Below are positions 1-10,085 of a stretch of DNA of 64,000 bases, piece by piece. The position numbers and the translations under genes are program-made. The notes under the pieces are model-generated. The model had not been told where the DNA came from and ran no database searches. It worked only from the letters and a program-made list of their open reading frames with translations. Every line of letters begins with the position of its first letter. Position 1 is the stretch's first letter. The stretch comes from Chelonobacter oris (lineage in GTDB: Bacteria > Pseudomonadota > Gammaproteobacteria > Enterobacterales > Pasteurellaceae), in assembly GCF_000772535.1 (NCBI RefSeq), contig NZ_JSUM01000006.1:124001-188000 (forward strand). Reading direction: 5' to 3'.

Positions 1-197
1 CTCCACTGATGACATAATTTGACCAGCACGTCTTTACCACTGCCGGTTTCGCCCTGAATCAATAACGGCGCATCAGACTGGGCAAACTGTCTCAATCGGT
101 GCAATAACCGCTGCATTTCGGCACTTTGTGCCACGACATCTGCCGGTGCATCTTGTGACGGTGTTTCCTGTTTATTCTCTGTTTTATTGGAAAGCAT
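1..197 (-). CDS. tyrR: TyrR-like AAA+ transcriptional regulator, N-terminal part only
   Basis: Only the first 65 codons are in the window; the gene continues past the left edge. The protein begins MLSNKTEN and reaches a Walker A motif GETGSGKD at about residues 49-56, followed by CHQW. The stretch APLLIQGETGSGKD...CHQ resembles the start of the central ATPase domain of TyrR, the regulator of aromatic amino acid genes. Less than 50 residues precede the ATPase domain, so the ACT/PAS sensory N-terminus of enterobacterial TyrR is absent, as I recall for the short Haemophilus TyrR. Family assignment is good; identity as TyrR rather than another sigma54-type activator is inferred. It lies 21 bases downstream of cydC on the same strand, reading away from it, with no separating terminator visible. 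Confidence 0.6.
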   Translation of the reverse strand, partial: MLSNKTENKQETPSQDAPADVVAQSAEMQRLLHRLRQFAQSDAPLLIQGETGSGKDVLVKLCHQW

Positions 198-218
198 AAA
201 TACCCCGTAAGCCCGTTG

Positions 219-1973
219 TCAGGCAAGTCGATTAAGAAAGCGATAAAACAGCCCTTGCGGATTCTTGACCAATTCGGAATAGTGGCCCTGTTGCTGCAAT
301 TCGCCGGCATCCATCACACAAATCCGGTCAAAGCGCTCAAGTGCGGTCAAACGGTGCGTGACCATAATTAACGTTTTATCGCGGCAATGCTGTAAAATTA
401 AATCCAGAATATCACGTTCGGTTTCACGATCCAGCCCTTCGGTCGGCTCATCGAGCAGGATTAGCGGGCTTTCGTTCAATAAGATACGTGCGATGCCCAA
501 ACGGCGCTGTTCACCACCGGACAGCGGTCGTCCGCCGTCGCCTAACCATAACGCCAATCCGTCTTGTTGCTGTAGCAGATGGCTCAACCCTACTTGCCGT
601 AATACCTCGCAGAGCTGCGGATCCGTCGCTTTATCGTTTGCCAACAATAGATTATCTCGTAATGTAGCGCTGAACACATAAATCCGTTGGCTGAGAAAGC
701 CGATTTGACTGCGCAAAAACACTTCCGAATACGCCTTCAAATGATGGCCTCCCAACCGCACTTCGCCTTGTTGCGGATCATAATTGCGCAAGATCAACTG
801 CAACAGGCTCGATTTACCGCTGCCGGTTTTGCCCAACAACGCCACTTTTTCACCCGGCGCCAATTGCCAGCAAAAATGATGTAACACCGCACTTTGCAGG
901 CTGTCGGACGAAGTTGTCGGATAGCGGAAGCTGACATTGTCGAATGCCAATAGCGGTTGCTCAGCTATAAAACCAAATGACGGCGGTTGTTCGGGAAATG
1001 TCACCAATGGCGGCTGCTCGATAATTTCACTCACCCGTTGCGCCGAGCTAATCACCTGCCCCAAACGTAAAAAGGCCGCCCCTAAAGGCATCAGAATTTC
1101 AAACGATGCCAGCGCGGCAAAAGTGAATAACGCAATATTTGCCAAACGCAAATAACTTTGATCGGCAAAGTGCGTCGTGCCGGCAAACCATAACATCGCC
1201 AACAGAATCACGCCGTTGCCCAATAACAGCAGCGCTGCCGACAAGCCGCTCAAATTCGCCTCTTTTGCTTGCAATTGCTGCCATTGCCGCTCACTTTGTT
1301 CGAGCTTATCACGCTGTGGCCGCGCCACATCAAACAGCAGTAATTCCGCCTGATTCTGCATCCAATCGATAAAGCGCACACGATAATCGGCACGCTGTAA
1401 GGTCAAGCGTTCACCGAATTTTTTACCCAAGTGATAGAAAACCAACGGGATCAAGATCATCAGCCCAAACAACGTTAATGCCAACATTGTCGCTAATGTG
1501 CGGTCTATCAGACTCAATCCTAAAAACAGGAACAAAATCACCATGCCGGCACTGATAAACGGTGCAAGCAAACGCAAATACAGACTGTCGAGAGTATCTA
1601 CATCAGCCACCAGCCGATTCAGCAAATCGCTGTTGCGATAACGCGCCAAAACAGCCGGCGAAAGCGGAATCAACTTGCCGAATACCATCATGCGCAGACG
1701 TGCAATCACCCGAAATGTGGCGTCATGGGTGACAACCCGCTCAAAATAGCGAAATGCGGTTCGTCCGATAGCCAGCCCGCGCACCCCGGCGGACGGATAA
1801 AAAAAGTTAAACAACATATTGGCGCCCGCCAATGATGCCGCCGCTAAAAACCAGCCCGACAACGTCAGCAAGCCGACACTCGCCGCCAGACCGCAGATCA
1901 TCAAAACCACGCCGAACAGTAGTCGGAAAGCGTTATATTTAAACATGGCCAAAAAAGGCAAAATTGTCCGCAT
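219..1973 (-). CDS. cydC: Heterodimeric thiol ABC exporter subunit CydC
   Basis: A 584-residue ABC half-transporter: six membrane segments in the first 320 residues, then a nucleotide-binding domain with Walker A GKTGSGKSS (about residue 380), signature LSGGEQRRLG and Walker B LILLDEPTEG. CydC pairs with CydD to export cysteine and glutathione to the periplasm, which is needed for assembly of cytochrome bd and periplasmic cytochromes. It starts 12 bases after the cydD stop codon, so the two genes are one transcription unit. Length and motifs are normal for the family. Uptake signal sequences lie inside the gene (339-347, 886-894). Confidence 0.95.
   Translation of the reverse strand: MRTILPFLAMFKYNAFRLLFGVVLMICGLAASVGLLTLSGWFLAAASLAGANMLFNFFYPSAGVRGLAIGRTAFRYFERVVTHDATFRVIARLRMMVFGKLIPLSPAVLARYRNSDLLNRLVADVDTLDSLYLRLLAPFISAGMVILFLFLGLSLIDRTLATMLALTLFGLMILIPLVFYHLGKKFGERLTLQRADYRVRFIDWMQNQAELLLFDVARPQRDKLEQSERQWQQLQAKEANLSGLSAALLLLGNGVILLAMLWFAGTTHFADQSYLRLANIALFTFAALASFEILMPLGAAFLRLGQVISSAQRVSEIIEQPPLVTFPEQPPSFGFIAEQPLLAFDNVSFRYPTTSSDSLQSAVLHHFCWQLAPGEKVALLGKTGSGKSSLLQLILRNYDPQQGEVRLGGHHLKAYSEVFLRSQIGFLSQRIYVFSATLRDNLLLANDKATDPQLCEVLRQVGLSHLLQQQDGLALWLGDGGRPLSGGEQRRLGIARILLNESPLILLDEPTEGLDRETERDILDLILQHCRDKTLIMVTHRLTALERFDRICVMDAGELQQQGHYSELVKNPQGLFYRFLNRLA
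339..347 (+). repeat. DNA uptake signal sequence (example of a window-wide repeat)
   Basis: AAGTGCGGT, the 9-base core of the Haemophilus-type uptake signal. Further copies are at 886-894 and 2185-2193 (complement) and at many other places in both strands, inside genes as well as in hairpin pairs between genes. They mark DNA for natural transformation. Individual copies are not listed. Confidence 0.95.
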
Positions 1974-1985
1974 TACGTCTCTCCG

Positions 1986-3758
1986 TCAATTAATACTGTG
2001 CTGCCGTTCCGCCAGCAATTCGGCAAAATAACCGGGCTGTCGGCGCAATGTTTCAAAGCTGCCTTGTTGGATAATCTGCCCCTGCCGCATTACCCAAATC
2101 TGATCCGACTGCTGCAAATCTTCGATTCGATGCGTCACCATCAATGTACTGCGCTGTTTGGTTAAGGCCTGCAAGCTTGCCAACACCGCACTTTCCGACT
2201 GTGCGTCAAGGCTTGCGGTCGGCTCGTCCAGTAGCAACAGTCCCGCCGGACGCAACAGCGCTCGGGCAATCGCCAGCCGCTGCGCCTGCCCGCCGGAAAT
2301 ACCGCCTGCGCCTTCCTGAACGTGATAATCTAACCCCAATTCCCCGACAAACGCTTCGGCACAAGCCGCCTGCAACGCCTGCCGCAATTCCGCTTCGCTT
2401 GCATACGGATTGCCTAACAGCAGATTTTCACGAATCGTTGCCGGCAGTAAAAGCGGATTCTGTCCGACCCAGGCGATTCTCTGTCGCCAGTGCGTCAAAT
2501 CCAGATCACGAATTTCAACCCCGTTCACCTGCAAACTGCCGCGGTAAGGCAAAAATCCGAGCAGCACATTCAGTAACGAACTTTTCCCTGCGCCGCTCTG
2601 CCCGACTAAGGTGATATTCTGTCCCGCTTCAAGGGTAAAATTGAGTTTTTGGCTTAATGCCTGCCCTTGCGGGCTGAGAATTTCCAAATCACGGGCTTGT
2701 AAGCCGATTGCATCATTTTCAATCCGTTGCACTGCACTTTCACTTTGTGTCTGTAAAAATGTCTGCCCCAGAAAATCTTCAATGGCATCGGCAGCCGCCA
2801 CTGCTGCGGCACGATCGTGATAATACGTCCCCAAATCCCGCAGCGGTTGGTAAAATTCGGGCGCCAGAATCAAACTGAAAAACCCGACAAACAACGGCAA
2901 GGCAATGCCGTCATAACCGAAACTGATTTGCCCCAAATAGCTGAAACCGAAATAAACCGCCATAATAGCAATCGAAATCGAAGTAAAAAACTCCAGTACC
3001 GAAGAGGACAAAAATGCGATTTTCAACACATCCATCGTACTGCGGCGAAATTCATCGGCCGCCTCGCCCATCACGTTTTGCTGCTGTTCAGTGCGGCCGA
3101 ACAGGCGCAGGGTTTCCAACCCGCGCAAGCGATCCAGAAACTGCCCGCTCAAGCGTCCCAGTACAGTAATATTGCGTTGGCTGGTTTCCGCGGCTTTCAA
3201 ACCGACCAATGCCATAAAAATCGGAATTAACGGCGCAGTCAGCAGCAGAATCAAGCCTGCTACCCAATTTATCGGGAAAACGGCAATCAGGATAATCAAC
3301 GGCACTAACAAAGATAAAAACTGTTGGCTGAGATAACGGGCATAAAAATTGTGCAGGTTCTCCACCTGTTCCAACACAATGGTCGCCCAAGTTCCCGCCG
3401 GATGAATTTTCATCGCAACCGGACCGATTGCCGCCAGTTTGTCCAATATCTGCCCCCGAATCACACGACGTAGACGTTGACCGCTGTAAAAGCCGATTTT
3501 TTCCCGTAAATAAAGGATCAGCGCCCGCAATGCGAAAATCACAAACAAGCCCAAAAAGTGCGGTAAAAACACGGACTGTTCACCAACGGGATCCTGCATA
3601 ATCAGCCCGTCTAACACCACCGCCAGCAACCAAGTCTGCCCAATCAGCAAAACCGCACTCAGACAGCCCAGCAATACATTCAGGTAAAGCGGACCTTTGA
3701 TAATGTTCTGTTGTTGACGCAACCAGCCGGCAACCGTTTTTTGACGGGCTTTATCCAT
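1986..3758 (-). CDS. cydD: Heterodimeric thiol ABC exporter subunit CydD
   Basis: A 590-residue ABC half-transporter, partner of CydC. The N-terminal transmembrane domain is followed by an ATPase domain with Walker A GQSGAGKSS (about residue 390), signature ISGGQAQRLA and Walker B LLLDEPTAS. Together with CydC it moves reduced thiols across the inner membrane. The order trxB-cydD-cydC matches Haemophilus influenzae and E. coli, where thioredoxin reductase is also next to cydDC, so the cluster links cytoplasmic and periplasmic thiol balance. The ATG is the first codon of the frame after the trxB terminator. Confidence 0.95.
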   Translation of the reverse strand: MDKARQKTVAGWLRQQQNIIKGPLYLNVLLGCLSAVLLIGQTWLLAVVLDGLIMQDPVGEQSVFLPHFLGLFVIFALRALILYLREKIGFYSGQRLRRVIRGQILDKLAAIGPVAMKIHPAGTWATIVLEQVENLHNFYARYLSQQFLSLLVPLIILIAVFPINWVAGLILLLTAPLIPIFMALVGLKAAETSQRNITVLGRLSGQFLDRLRGLETLRLFGRTEQQQNVMGEAADEFRRSTMDVLKIAFLSSSVLEFFTSISIAIMAVYFGFSYLGQISFGYDGIALPLFVGFFSLILAPEFYQPLRDLGTYYHDRAAAVAAADAIEDFLGQTFLQTQSESAVQRIENDAIGLQARDLEILSPQGQALSQKLNFTLEAGQNITLVGQSGAGKSSLLNVLLGFLPYRGSLQVNGVEIRDLDLTHWRQRIAWVGQNPLLLPATIRENLLLGNPYASEAELRQALQAACAEAFVGELGLDYHVQEGAGGISGGQAQRLAIARALLRPAGLLLLDEPTASLDAQSESAVLASLQALTKQRSTLMVTHRIEDLQQSDQIWVMRQGQIIQQGSFETLRRQPGYFAELLAERQHSIN

Positions 3759-3789
3759 GTATGATTCCAGTTTATAAGAATGAAAAGCA

Positions 3790-3809
3790 GGGCGGATTTA
3801 TATCCGCCC
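3790..3809 (-). terminator. Hairpin terminator after trxB
   Basis: Perfect 8-base inverted repeat GGGCGGAT/ATCCGCCC with a 4-base loop. On the minus strand it is followed by TGCTTTTC. It sits between the trxB stop and the cydD start and may end or reduce transcription from trxB into cydDC. Confidence 0.6.
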
Positions 3810-3838
3810 CTATGATTTTACGTTATCGGCTTACCGAT

Positions 3839-4822
<984 letters not shown>

Positions 4823-4866
4823 TTATAATCCAAAGTGCGGTTTGGCTATATGCAATTTTTTCGTTG

Positions 4867-5727
4867 TCAGTACAACAAAGAATAAAGTAAACGACGATAT
4901 TTGTTGGTTATCGGATCACTGTTGCCGATCGCCGCCAAAATCGACAGATATTGCTGCTTGAGATCGCCGTTCAGTACGGCTAAATCCTGTTTTAAGAAGC
5001 CGAACAACAACGCTAACGCTTCTTCATTGCGTGCCGCCTGATGCAATTGCAGTGCCAGTTTGAGCGCAATTTCCGGACTTGGATTGCGGCTGAAATCCTG
5101 CTGTAACTGCTGGATTTCCGGGGTATCCGCCGCCTGAATCAACAAATCGATCTGCGCCTGCAAACCTTGCCAGCGACTATCACGATCCTGAATCGGAATC
5201 TGCTGTAAAATTTCGCTTGCCGCTTCGGTATTTTTCATCGCAATATACGTCTCGGCATACAATAAAGCGATCTCGCTGTTTTTCTGATCCGATAAATGCC
5301 ATGCTTCTTTCAATAACGGCAATGCGCCGGCATAATCTTCCGCTTGCAGCAAATCCAACGCCTGATTGAATTTGATCTCTTCCTCTTTCGGTAAAATCAC
5401 GTTCAACCGCACTTTCAGCTCCGCTTCGCTCAACACCCCCGGAAACGCATCCAACGGCGCACCGTCCTTAAATAAATAGGTCGTCGGTACGGTTTGAATC
5501 TGGAATTGGCGGGCAATCGCCTGTTGCTGTTCACAATTGACTTTCACCAACACAAAAGCGCCGTTTTGCTGCTCCGCAATGCGTTGCAAAAGTGCGGTAA
5601 ACTCTTCCGAGCGGGCATCTCCCGGCATATAGAAACTGAAAACCATCGGCAGCTGCTGGCTCAGTTGCAGAATTTCATTAAAATTTTGTTCGGTTAAATC
5701 AATAAGATAATTTTTATCATCAAGCAT
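4867..5727 (-). CDS. cnoX: Thioredoxin-fold/TPR chaperone, CnoX (YbbN) type
   Basis: 286 residues: an N-terminal thioredoxin-like domain (about 1-110, with the cis-Pro signature VPTTYLF) followed by TPR-like helices. The end, KYRRLLYSLLY, matches E. coli YbbN/CnoX closely (KYRRQLYALLY). CnoX is a holdase that passes clients to GroEL and DnaK during oxidative stress. The thioredoxin active site CXXC is absent: where E. coli has SQHC this protein reads ARSEE, so the first cysteine is gone, while the second CnoX cysteine (VNCEQ) remains. It precedes trxB, as in H. influenzae. Confidence 0.8.
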   Translation of the reverse strand: MLDDKNYLIDLTEQNFNEILQLSQQLPMVFSFYMPGDARSEEFTALLQRIAEQQNGAFVLVKVNCEQQQAIARQFQIQTVPTTYLFKDGAPLDAFPGVLSEAELKVRLNVILPKEEEIKFNQALDLLQAEDYAGALPLLKEAWHLSDQKNSEIALLYAETYIAMKNTEAASEILQQIPIQDRDSRWQGLQAQIDLLIQAADTPEIQQLQQDFSRNPSPEIALKLALQLHQAARNEEALALLFGFLKQDLAVLNGDLKQQYLSILAAIGNSDPITNKYRRLLYSLLY

Positions 5728-5853
5728 AAGTTACGCCTCGTAGAATGGTTGACGGCTATTTTAGCAAATTTTTTTAGGTTAGCCGATTGAATTGCATCGT
5801 CAATTGTAGATGGGGGCGAATCGGTAGTTTTAAAGAGGGGGGAAGCGAGAAAA

Positions 5854-5877
5854 GCCGCTGCTCTCGCAACGGCCTTT
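5854..5877 (-). terminator. Hairpin terminator after cytochrome b562 gene
   Basis: Stem GCCGTTGC/GCAGCGGC on the minus strand (7 Watson-Crick pairs plus one G-T pair) with a GAGA tetraloop, followed by TTTT. It lies about ten bases after the cybC stop codon. Confidence 0.7.
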
Positions 5878-5885
5878 ATTGCAGA

Positions 5886-6284
5886 TTATTTATATTTTTT
5901 ATGAAAAGCATCACGTAATTCGATTAATTTCTCGGCATGTTTCTTCGCCTGAGCCAAATCGCCCTGTTCTGCCAGCGTGATACTTTCTGCCGAAACATCA
6001 ATCAATTGCTGTAAGCCTGATTGATAATCCAGCACGGCGGCACTGTCCTTTGCCTGATCATGCAAACTGTAAGGCAAGAACTGTTTTGCCTGTTCCGCCG
6101 CATTGCTCAGGTTTTGCAGCGCCGCAACAAAGGTCGGTGCACTGTCGGTTTTCAATGCCGTCGTTGCATTGCTTGCAATCGTGCGCATCTCGTCTTTCAG
6201 GTTCGCCGTTGCCGCACCGCTGCTCAATGCCGCGATCGCCAATACGGCGAATAATCCTGTTTTCCATGATTTACTGAATGTCAT
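5886..6284 (-). CDS. cybC: Periplasmic soluble cytochrome b562
   Basis: 132 residues: a signal peptide (about 1-27, ending ATA) and a mature four-helix protein of about 105 residues. The mature N-terminus NLKDEMRTI carries the methionine and the C-terminus AFHKKYK the histidine that match the two axial haem ligands of E. coli cytochrome b562 (LEDNMETL and AYHQKYR). The haem is bound without covalent CxxCH attachment, and no such motif is present. The biological role of cytochrome b562 is poorly known; electron carriage in the periplasm is likely. It appears to be a single-gene unit with its own terminator. Confidence 0.85.
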   Translation of the reverse strand: MTFSKSWKTGLFAVLAIAALSSGAATANLKDEMRTIASNATTALKTDSAPTFVAALQNLSNAAEQAKQFLPYSLHDQAKDSAAVLDYQSGLQQLIDVSAESITLAEQGDLAQAKKHAEKLIELRDAFHKKYK

Positions 6285-6326
6285 ACGTTCCCCACAAAAT
6301 TAAAAAAGAATTTAAAATCAAAACAC

Positions 6327-7673
6327 TTACACATTTTTTACCGCATCAGCGATTCGCTCTGCCGAGCATTGCGCCAACTCGGCATCCGCGCATTCAACCA
6401 TAACACGGATTAACGGCTCAGTACCCGACTTTCTTAATAAAATTCTTCCGTTTCCGTCTAATTCTTTTTCAATCTCTGCCGCAACCGCTTTTACGCTATC
6501 GTGTTGCAACGGATTGGCACCGCCGTTTTCGTCGGCATTGAAACGCACATTAATCAACACTTGCGGAAACAATTTGACCGCACTTGCCAGTTCGTTGAGT
6601 GACATTCTTTGCTGTACCATCGCCGCCAGTACTTCTAAGGAGGCCACAATGCCGTCGCCGGTGCTGTTTTTATCCAGAATGATAATATGACCGGAGTTTT
6701 CGCCGCCGAATTTCCAATTGTTGGCTTCCATTTGCTCCAGCACATAACGGTCGCCGACATTGGCACGTACAAACGGAATCGACAGTTGTTTCAGCGCCAC
6801 TTCCAGCGCCATATTGCTCATTAATGTACCGACCACGCCACCGGACAACTTGCCGGCACGCAGTGCTTCCCGCGCAATGATGAACAAAATTTGATCGCCG
6901 TCCACTTTATTGCCCAGATGATCCACCATAATCAAACGATCACCGTCGCCGTCATACGCCAAACCGACATCGGCTTTTGACTGGCGCACAATGTCGGCAA
7001 GTGCGTGAATATCGGTCGCACCGCACTTTTCATTGATATTCAATCCGTTCGGCTTGGTGCCGATTTCAATGACGTCCGCACCCAATTCACGCAACACGTT
7101 CGGCGCAATGTGATAAGTCGCCCCGTGAGCGCAGTCCACCACAATTTTATAATTCTCCAAACTCAAATGTGCCGGAAAGGTGCTTTTGCAGAATTCGATA
7201 TAACGCCCCGCCGCATCGGAAATACGGCTGGCACGCCCCAGTTCGGCGGATTCGACGCAATCCATCGGCTGCTCCAGCATCGCCTCGATCGCTTCTTCCA
7301 CATCATCAGGCAATTTAGTGCCCTTAGCGGAGAAAAATTTAATGCCGTTATCCCAATACGGATTGTGTGAAGCGGAAATCACAATGCCGGCTTCGGCACG
7401 GAAAGTACGGGTCAGATATGCCACCGCCGGTGTCGGCATCGGGCCGATAAACGCCGCGGACAGGCCGGCTGCCGCCAAACCGGCTTCCAGCGCCGATTCC
7501 AACATATAACCGGAAATGCGGGTGTCTTTACCGATCAAGACTTTGCGGCTACCCTGTGTCGCCAGCACTTTACCGGCCGCCCAGCCCAATTTCAGTGCAA
7601 ATTCCGGCGTAATCGGATAAGTCCCCACTTTGCCGCGCACACCGTCAGTGCCGAAATATTTACGTTCTGCCAT
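6327..7673 (-). CDS. glmM: Phosphoglucosamine mutase
   Basis: 448 residues (E. coli 445). Converts glucosamine-6-phosphate to glucosamine-1-phosphate on the way to UDP-GlcNAc for peptidoglycan and LPS. The frame shows the N-terminal [11 protein letters not shown], the phosphoserine loop [10 protein letters not shown] (about residue 102), the metal-binding DGDGDR and the C-terminal phosphate-binding [12 protein letters not shown]. It follows folP by 28 bases on the same strand, the conserved folP-glmM order of gamma-proteobacteria, so both are probably cotranscribed. Confidence 0.97.
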   Translation of the reverse strand: MAERKYFGTDGVRGKVGTYPITPEFALKLGWAAGKVLATQGSRKVLIGKDTRISGYMLESALEAGLAAAGLSAAFIGPMPTPAVAYLTRTFRAEAGIVISASHNPYWDNGIKFFSAKGTKLPDDVEEAIEAMLEQPMDCVESAELGRASRISDAAGRYIEFCKSTFPAHLSLENYKIVVDCAHGATYHIAPNVLRELGADVIEIGTKPNGLNINEKCGATDIHALADIVRQSKADVGLAYDGDGDRLIMVDHLGNKVDGDQILFIIAREALRAGKLSGGVVGTLMSNMALEVALKQLSIPFVRANVGDRYVLEQMEANNWKFGGENSGHIIILDKNSTGDGIVASLEVLAAMVQQRMSLNELASAVKLFPQVLINVRFNADENGGANPLQHDSVKAVAAEIEKELDGNGRILLRKSGTEPLIRVMVECADAELAQCSAERIADAVKNV

Positions 7674-7701
7674 ATTTTTTCCTCTTTTTTAAACTGAATC
7701 G

Positions 7702-8529
7702 TTAGACATTTTTCATCATTTGCCAAATTTTTAAGGCATCGGCCATCGCCGCCACATCGTGTACCCTTAAAATTGCCGCACCGTTGATTGCCGCCAGTAA
7801 CGTCGCCGCCACACTGCCGACCATGCGCTGTTCCACACGTTTATCCAACACTTGCCCGATCATACTTTTACGTGAGAGCCCCGCCAACACCGGATAACCT
7901 TGAATACAAAAACGGTTAAGCTGCTGCAATAATCGGTAATTGTGTTCGACGCTTTTACCAAAGCCGAAGCCCGGATCAAGTATCAAGTGCGGTTTTTTAA
8001 TGCCGGCATCGAGGCAATTTTGCGCCCGCTGCAATAAATAATCCAACACCTCTTGCACCACGTTTTCATAATGCGGCTGCTGTTGCATGGTGCGCGGCTG
8101 CCCCTGCATATGCATGATGCACACCGGCAAATCGAGTTCAACCGCCGTTTGCAGCGCATTTTCTGCGGTGAGTGCGCGAATATCATTGATCAAATCCATG
8201 CCGGCGTTTGCCGCTTCATGCATCACTTGCGCTTTCGAGGTGTCGACCGAAATCCAGCAGTCAAAACGGGTTCTGACCGCCTCGACCAGCGGCACAACAC
8301 GCTGTAACTCTTCCTCCGTCGACACCTCTGCCGCCATCGGGCGGGTCGATTCACCGCCGATATCGATAATCTCCGCACCGTCGGCCAACATCCGTTCAAC
8401 ATGGTACAAGGCGCTGTCTAATTGATAAAACTGCCCGCTGTCGGAAAATGAATCGGGTGTAAAATTCAAAATCCCCATTATTTTCGGGGCGGATAAATCC
8501 AAAGTGCGGTATCGATTACTGATTTTCAT
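7702..8529 (-). CDS. folP: Dihydropteroate synthase
   Basis: 275 residues. Joins p-aminobenzoate to the pterin pyrophosphate in folate synthesis; target of sulfonamides. The family motifs are present: IMGILNFTPDSFSDSG near the N-terminus, DIGGESTRP, DLINDIRAL, and the loop LDPGFGFGKSVEHN (about 185-198), and the C-terminal RVHDV. Upstream on the same strand, after 45 bases, is the SDR gene. A second folate gene, folB, is elsewhere in the window. Confidence 0.96.
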   Translation of the reverse strand: MKISNRYRTLDLSAPKIMGILNFTPDSFSDSGQFYQLDSALYHVERMLADGAEIIDIGGESTRPMAAEVSTEEELQRVVPLVEAVRTRFDCWISVDTSKAQVMHEAANAGMDLINDIRALTAENALQTAVELDLPVCIMHMQGQPRTMQQQPHYENVVQEVLDYLLQRAQNCLDAGIKKPHLILDPGFGFGKSVEHNYRLLQQLNRFCIQGYPVLAGLSRKSMIGQVLDKRVEQRMVGSVAATLLAAINGAAILRVHDVAAMADALKIWQMMKNV

Positions 8530-8574
8530 AAGGTTATTTCGCGTTTGTTATTATTCAAATTAGCGTTATTCGGG

Positions 8575-9423
8575 TTATTCTTGATGAAAGTACTGTTCCG
8601 CCTGCGGCAACATTTGGTACGGATCGGGATAACGATACTCAAAATCCAGCTCTGCGACAATTTTGTTGCCGTGTATAATCCGCCGTAAATCCGCTTCGTC
8701 CTGTACAAAGTGCGGTGGAACCAAACCCAGTTTTTCCGCCATAGTGCGGTAATAGTCGGCTCGATTCGGGTGCTGCGGCGCACTCAAATGGTAAAGCCGT
8801 TGATAGCCGCGGGTTTCCAGCAATAACTGAATCGCCAAAATACAATCCGTCTGATGCACCAGATTGACCGGCTGATTGCCGCCTTTCACCGCCTTTCTGC
8901 CCGCCAGACTGCTGACGGGGTGACGATCGATGCCGATCAAACCGGAAAGGCGTAAAATATCACAATCTACATTGTTAAGTTGCAGCAGCCAGTTTTCGAT
9001 CGCATACAACGCCTTGCCGACCTCCGACTGCGGCTCGACCGCACTTTGTTCGTCATATTCGCCGTGTTGCTGTGGAAAAACGGACGTTGAGCTGATAAAC
9101 AACAAATGTTGTACGCCGTGCAACAGCGCTTCGTTGACCAGATTTTTAATGCCTTCGATATAACTGTGGGTATCAAAAAAATACCGGCTGGGCGGAATGT
9201 TGATAATCAGCGAATCGACCGTCAATAATTCGTGTATGTCATCGGGATCGGCGTCAATTTCCGGCGTCAGTTGCAAAAAATAGGCTTCAAATCCGTTCAA
9301 ACGCATACTTTCCGCCCCTTCATGCGTGCGCTTGCTGCCTTTCACCTGCCAGCCGATACGCTGTAAATGCTTTGCCAGCGGAAAACCAAGCCACCCCAAA
9401 CCGACAATCGCTACCGAATTCAT
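8575..9423 (-). CDS. NAD(P)-dependent SDR/epimerase-like protein, YeeZ type
   Basis: 282 residues with an N-terminal Rossmann nucleotide-binding motif VAIVGLGWLGFPLA and the extended-SDR feature FISSTSVFPQQHGEYDE (about 110-127). The usual catalytic YxxxK is not obvious; KALYAIENWLL occupies the equivalent region. The protein resembles E. coli YeeZ and similar uncharacterised NAD-dependent epimerases; the substrate is unknown. The start codon overlaps the stop of the upstream methyltransferase gene by four bases (ATGA), so the two are translationally coupled. Confidence 0.75.
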   Translation of the reverse strand: MNSVAIVGLGWLGFPLAKHLQRIGWQVKGSKRTHEGAESMRLNGFEAYFLQLTPEIDADPDDIHELLTVDSLIINIPPSRYFFDTHSYIEGIKNLVNEALLHGVQHLLFISSTSVFPQQHGEYDEQSAVEPQSEVGKALYAIENWLLQLNNVDCDILRLSGLIGIDRHPVSSLAGRKAVKGGNQPVNLVHQTDCILAIQLLLETRGYQRLYHLSAPQHPNRADYYRTMAEKLGLVPPHFVQDEADLRRIIHGNKIVAELDFEYRYPDPYQMLPQAEQYFHQE

Positions 9424-10061
9424 CTTGATTCCGTCCTCTCCTTTTGCAATACCAAATGCTGCATTTGCCCGTGCCGCATACGCCCTTGAAACATACTGTG
9501 CCGTTGCATTATCGCTAATGAATGCGGTTGTAGCAAGGCATCAATATCCAAAACCAGTGTTGTCCCCACTTTTCGAGCAAGATAATCCGCCATCCGGCGT
9601 ACTCTCCCGACTTTTTGCTGCGGCGGCACAAATTTGTCCCAGACGGAAATGATGCCGTCCGGTTTTACGATTCTGCATGCTTCTTGCAACAGCGCTTGCG
9701 GATTGTCTATGACCGCCAGAATCAGATGCAGAATGACGACATCGACACAACAATCGGGCAATGAAGAATGTTCCGCCGCGCCCTGCCGCAGCGTTAAATC
9801 CAGCGAATGCCCTCGGCGGCTTAAGTGTTGCGCCCGCTCAGCGCATTTGCGTAACATCACGGCTGAAAAATCCACCGCCGATACCGCACTTTGCTGCGGT
9901 AAATAAGCTAAATCCAGCCCGCTGCCGCAACCGGCAAGATAAATCCGCCGCGCTGACTTCAATGCCAGATGATCAAACACCTGTCGGCGCTGTTGTGCCG
10001 CCGGACGGAGTAAAATGTCATAAAAACGGGCGTAACAATCCCAACGCCGGGCGCTGACCAT
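9420..10061 (-). CDS. Class I SAM-dependent methyltransferase
   Basis: 213 residues with a seven-strand SAM-binding fold: motif I YLAGCGSGLDLAYL (about 40-53), acidic loop VDFSAVML, and post-I/II region DVVILHLILAVIDNPQALLQEACRIVKPDG. The opening WDCYARFYD is typical of small methyltransferases of the UbiE/phospholipid methylase neighbourhood. The substrate cannot be read from the sequence. It overlaps the downstream SDR gene by four bases, so the two proteins may act in one pathway. Confidence 0.75.
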   Translation of the reverse strand: MVSARRWDCYARFYDILLRPAAQQRRQVFDHLALKSARRIYLAGCGSGLDLAYLPQQSAVSAVDFSAVMLRKCAERAQHLSRRGHSLDLTLRQGAAEHSSLPDCCVDVVILHLILAVIDNPQALLQEACRIVKPDGIISVWDKFVPPQQKVGRVRRMADYLARKVGTTLVLDIDALLQPHSLAIMQRHSMFQGRMRHGQMQHLVLQKERTESR

Positions 10062-10085
10062 CTCATGACTCCTTCAAAGTACGGT

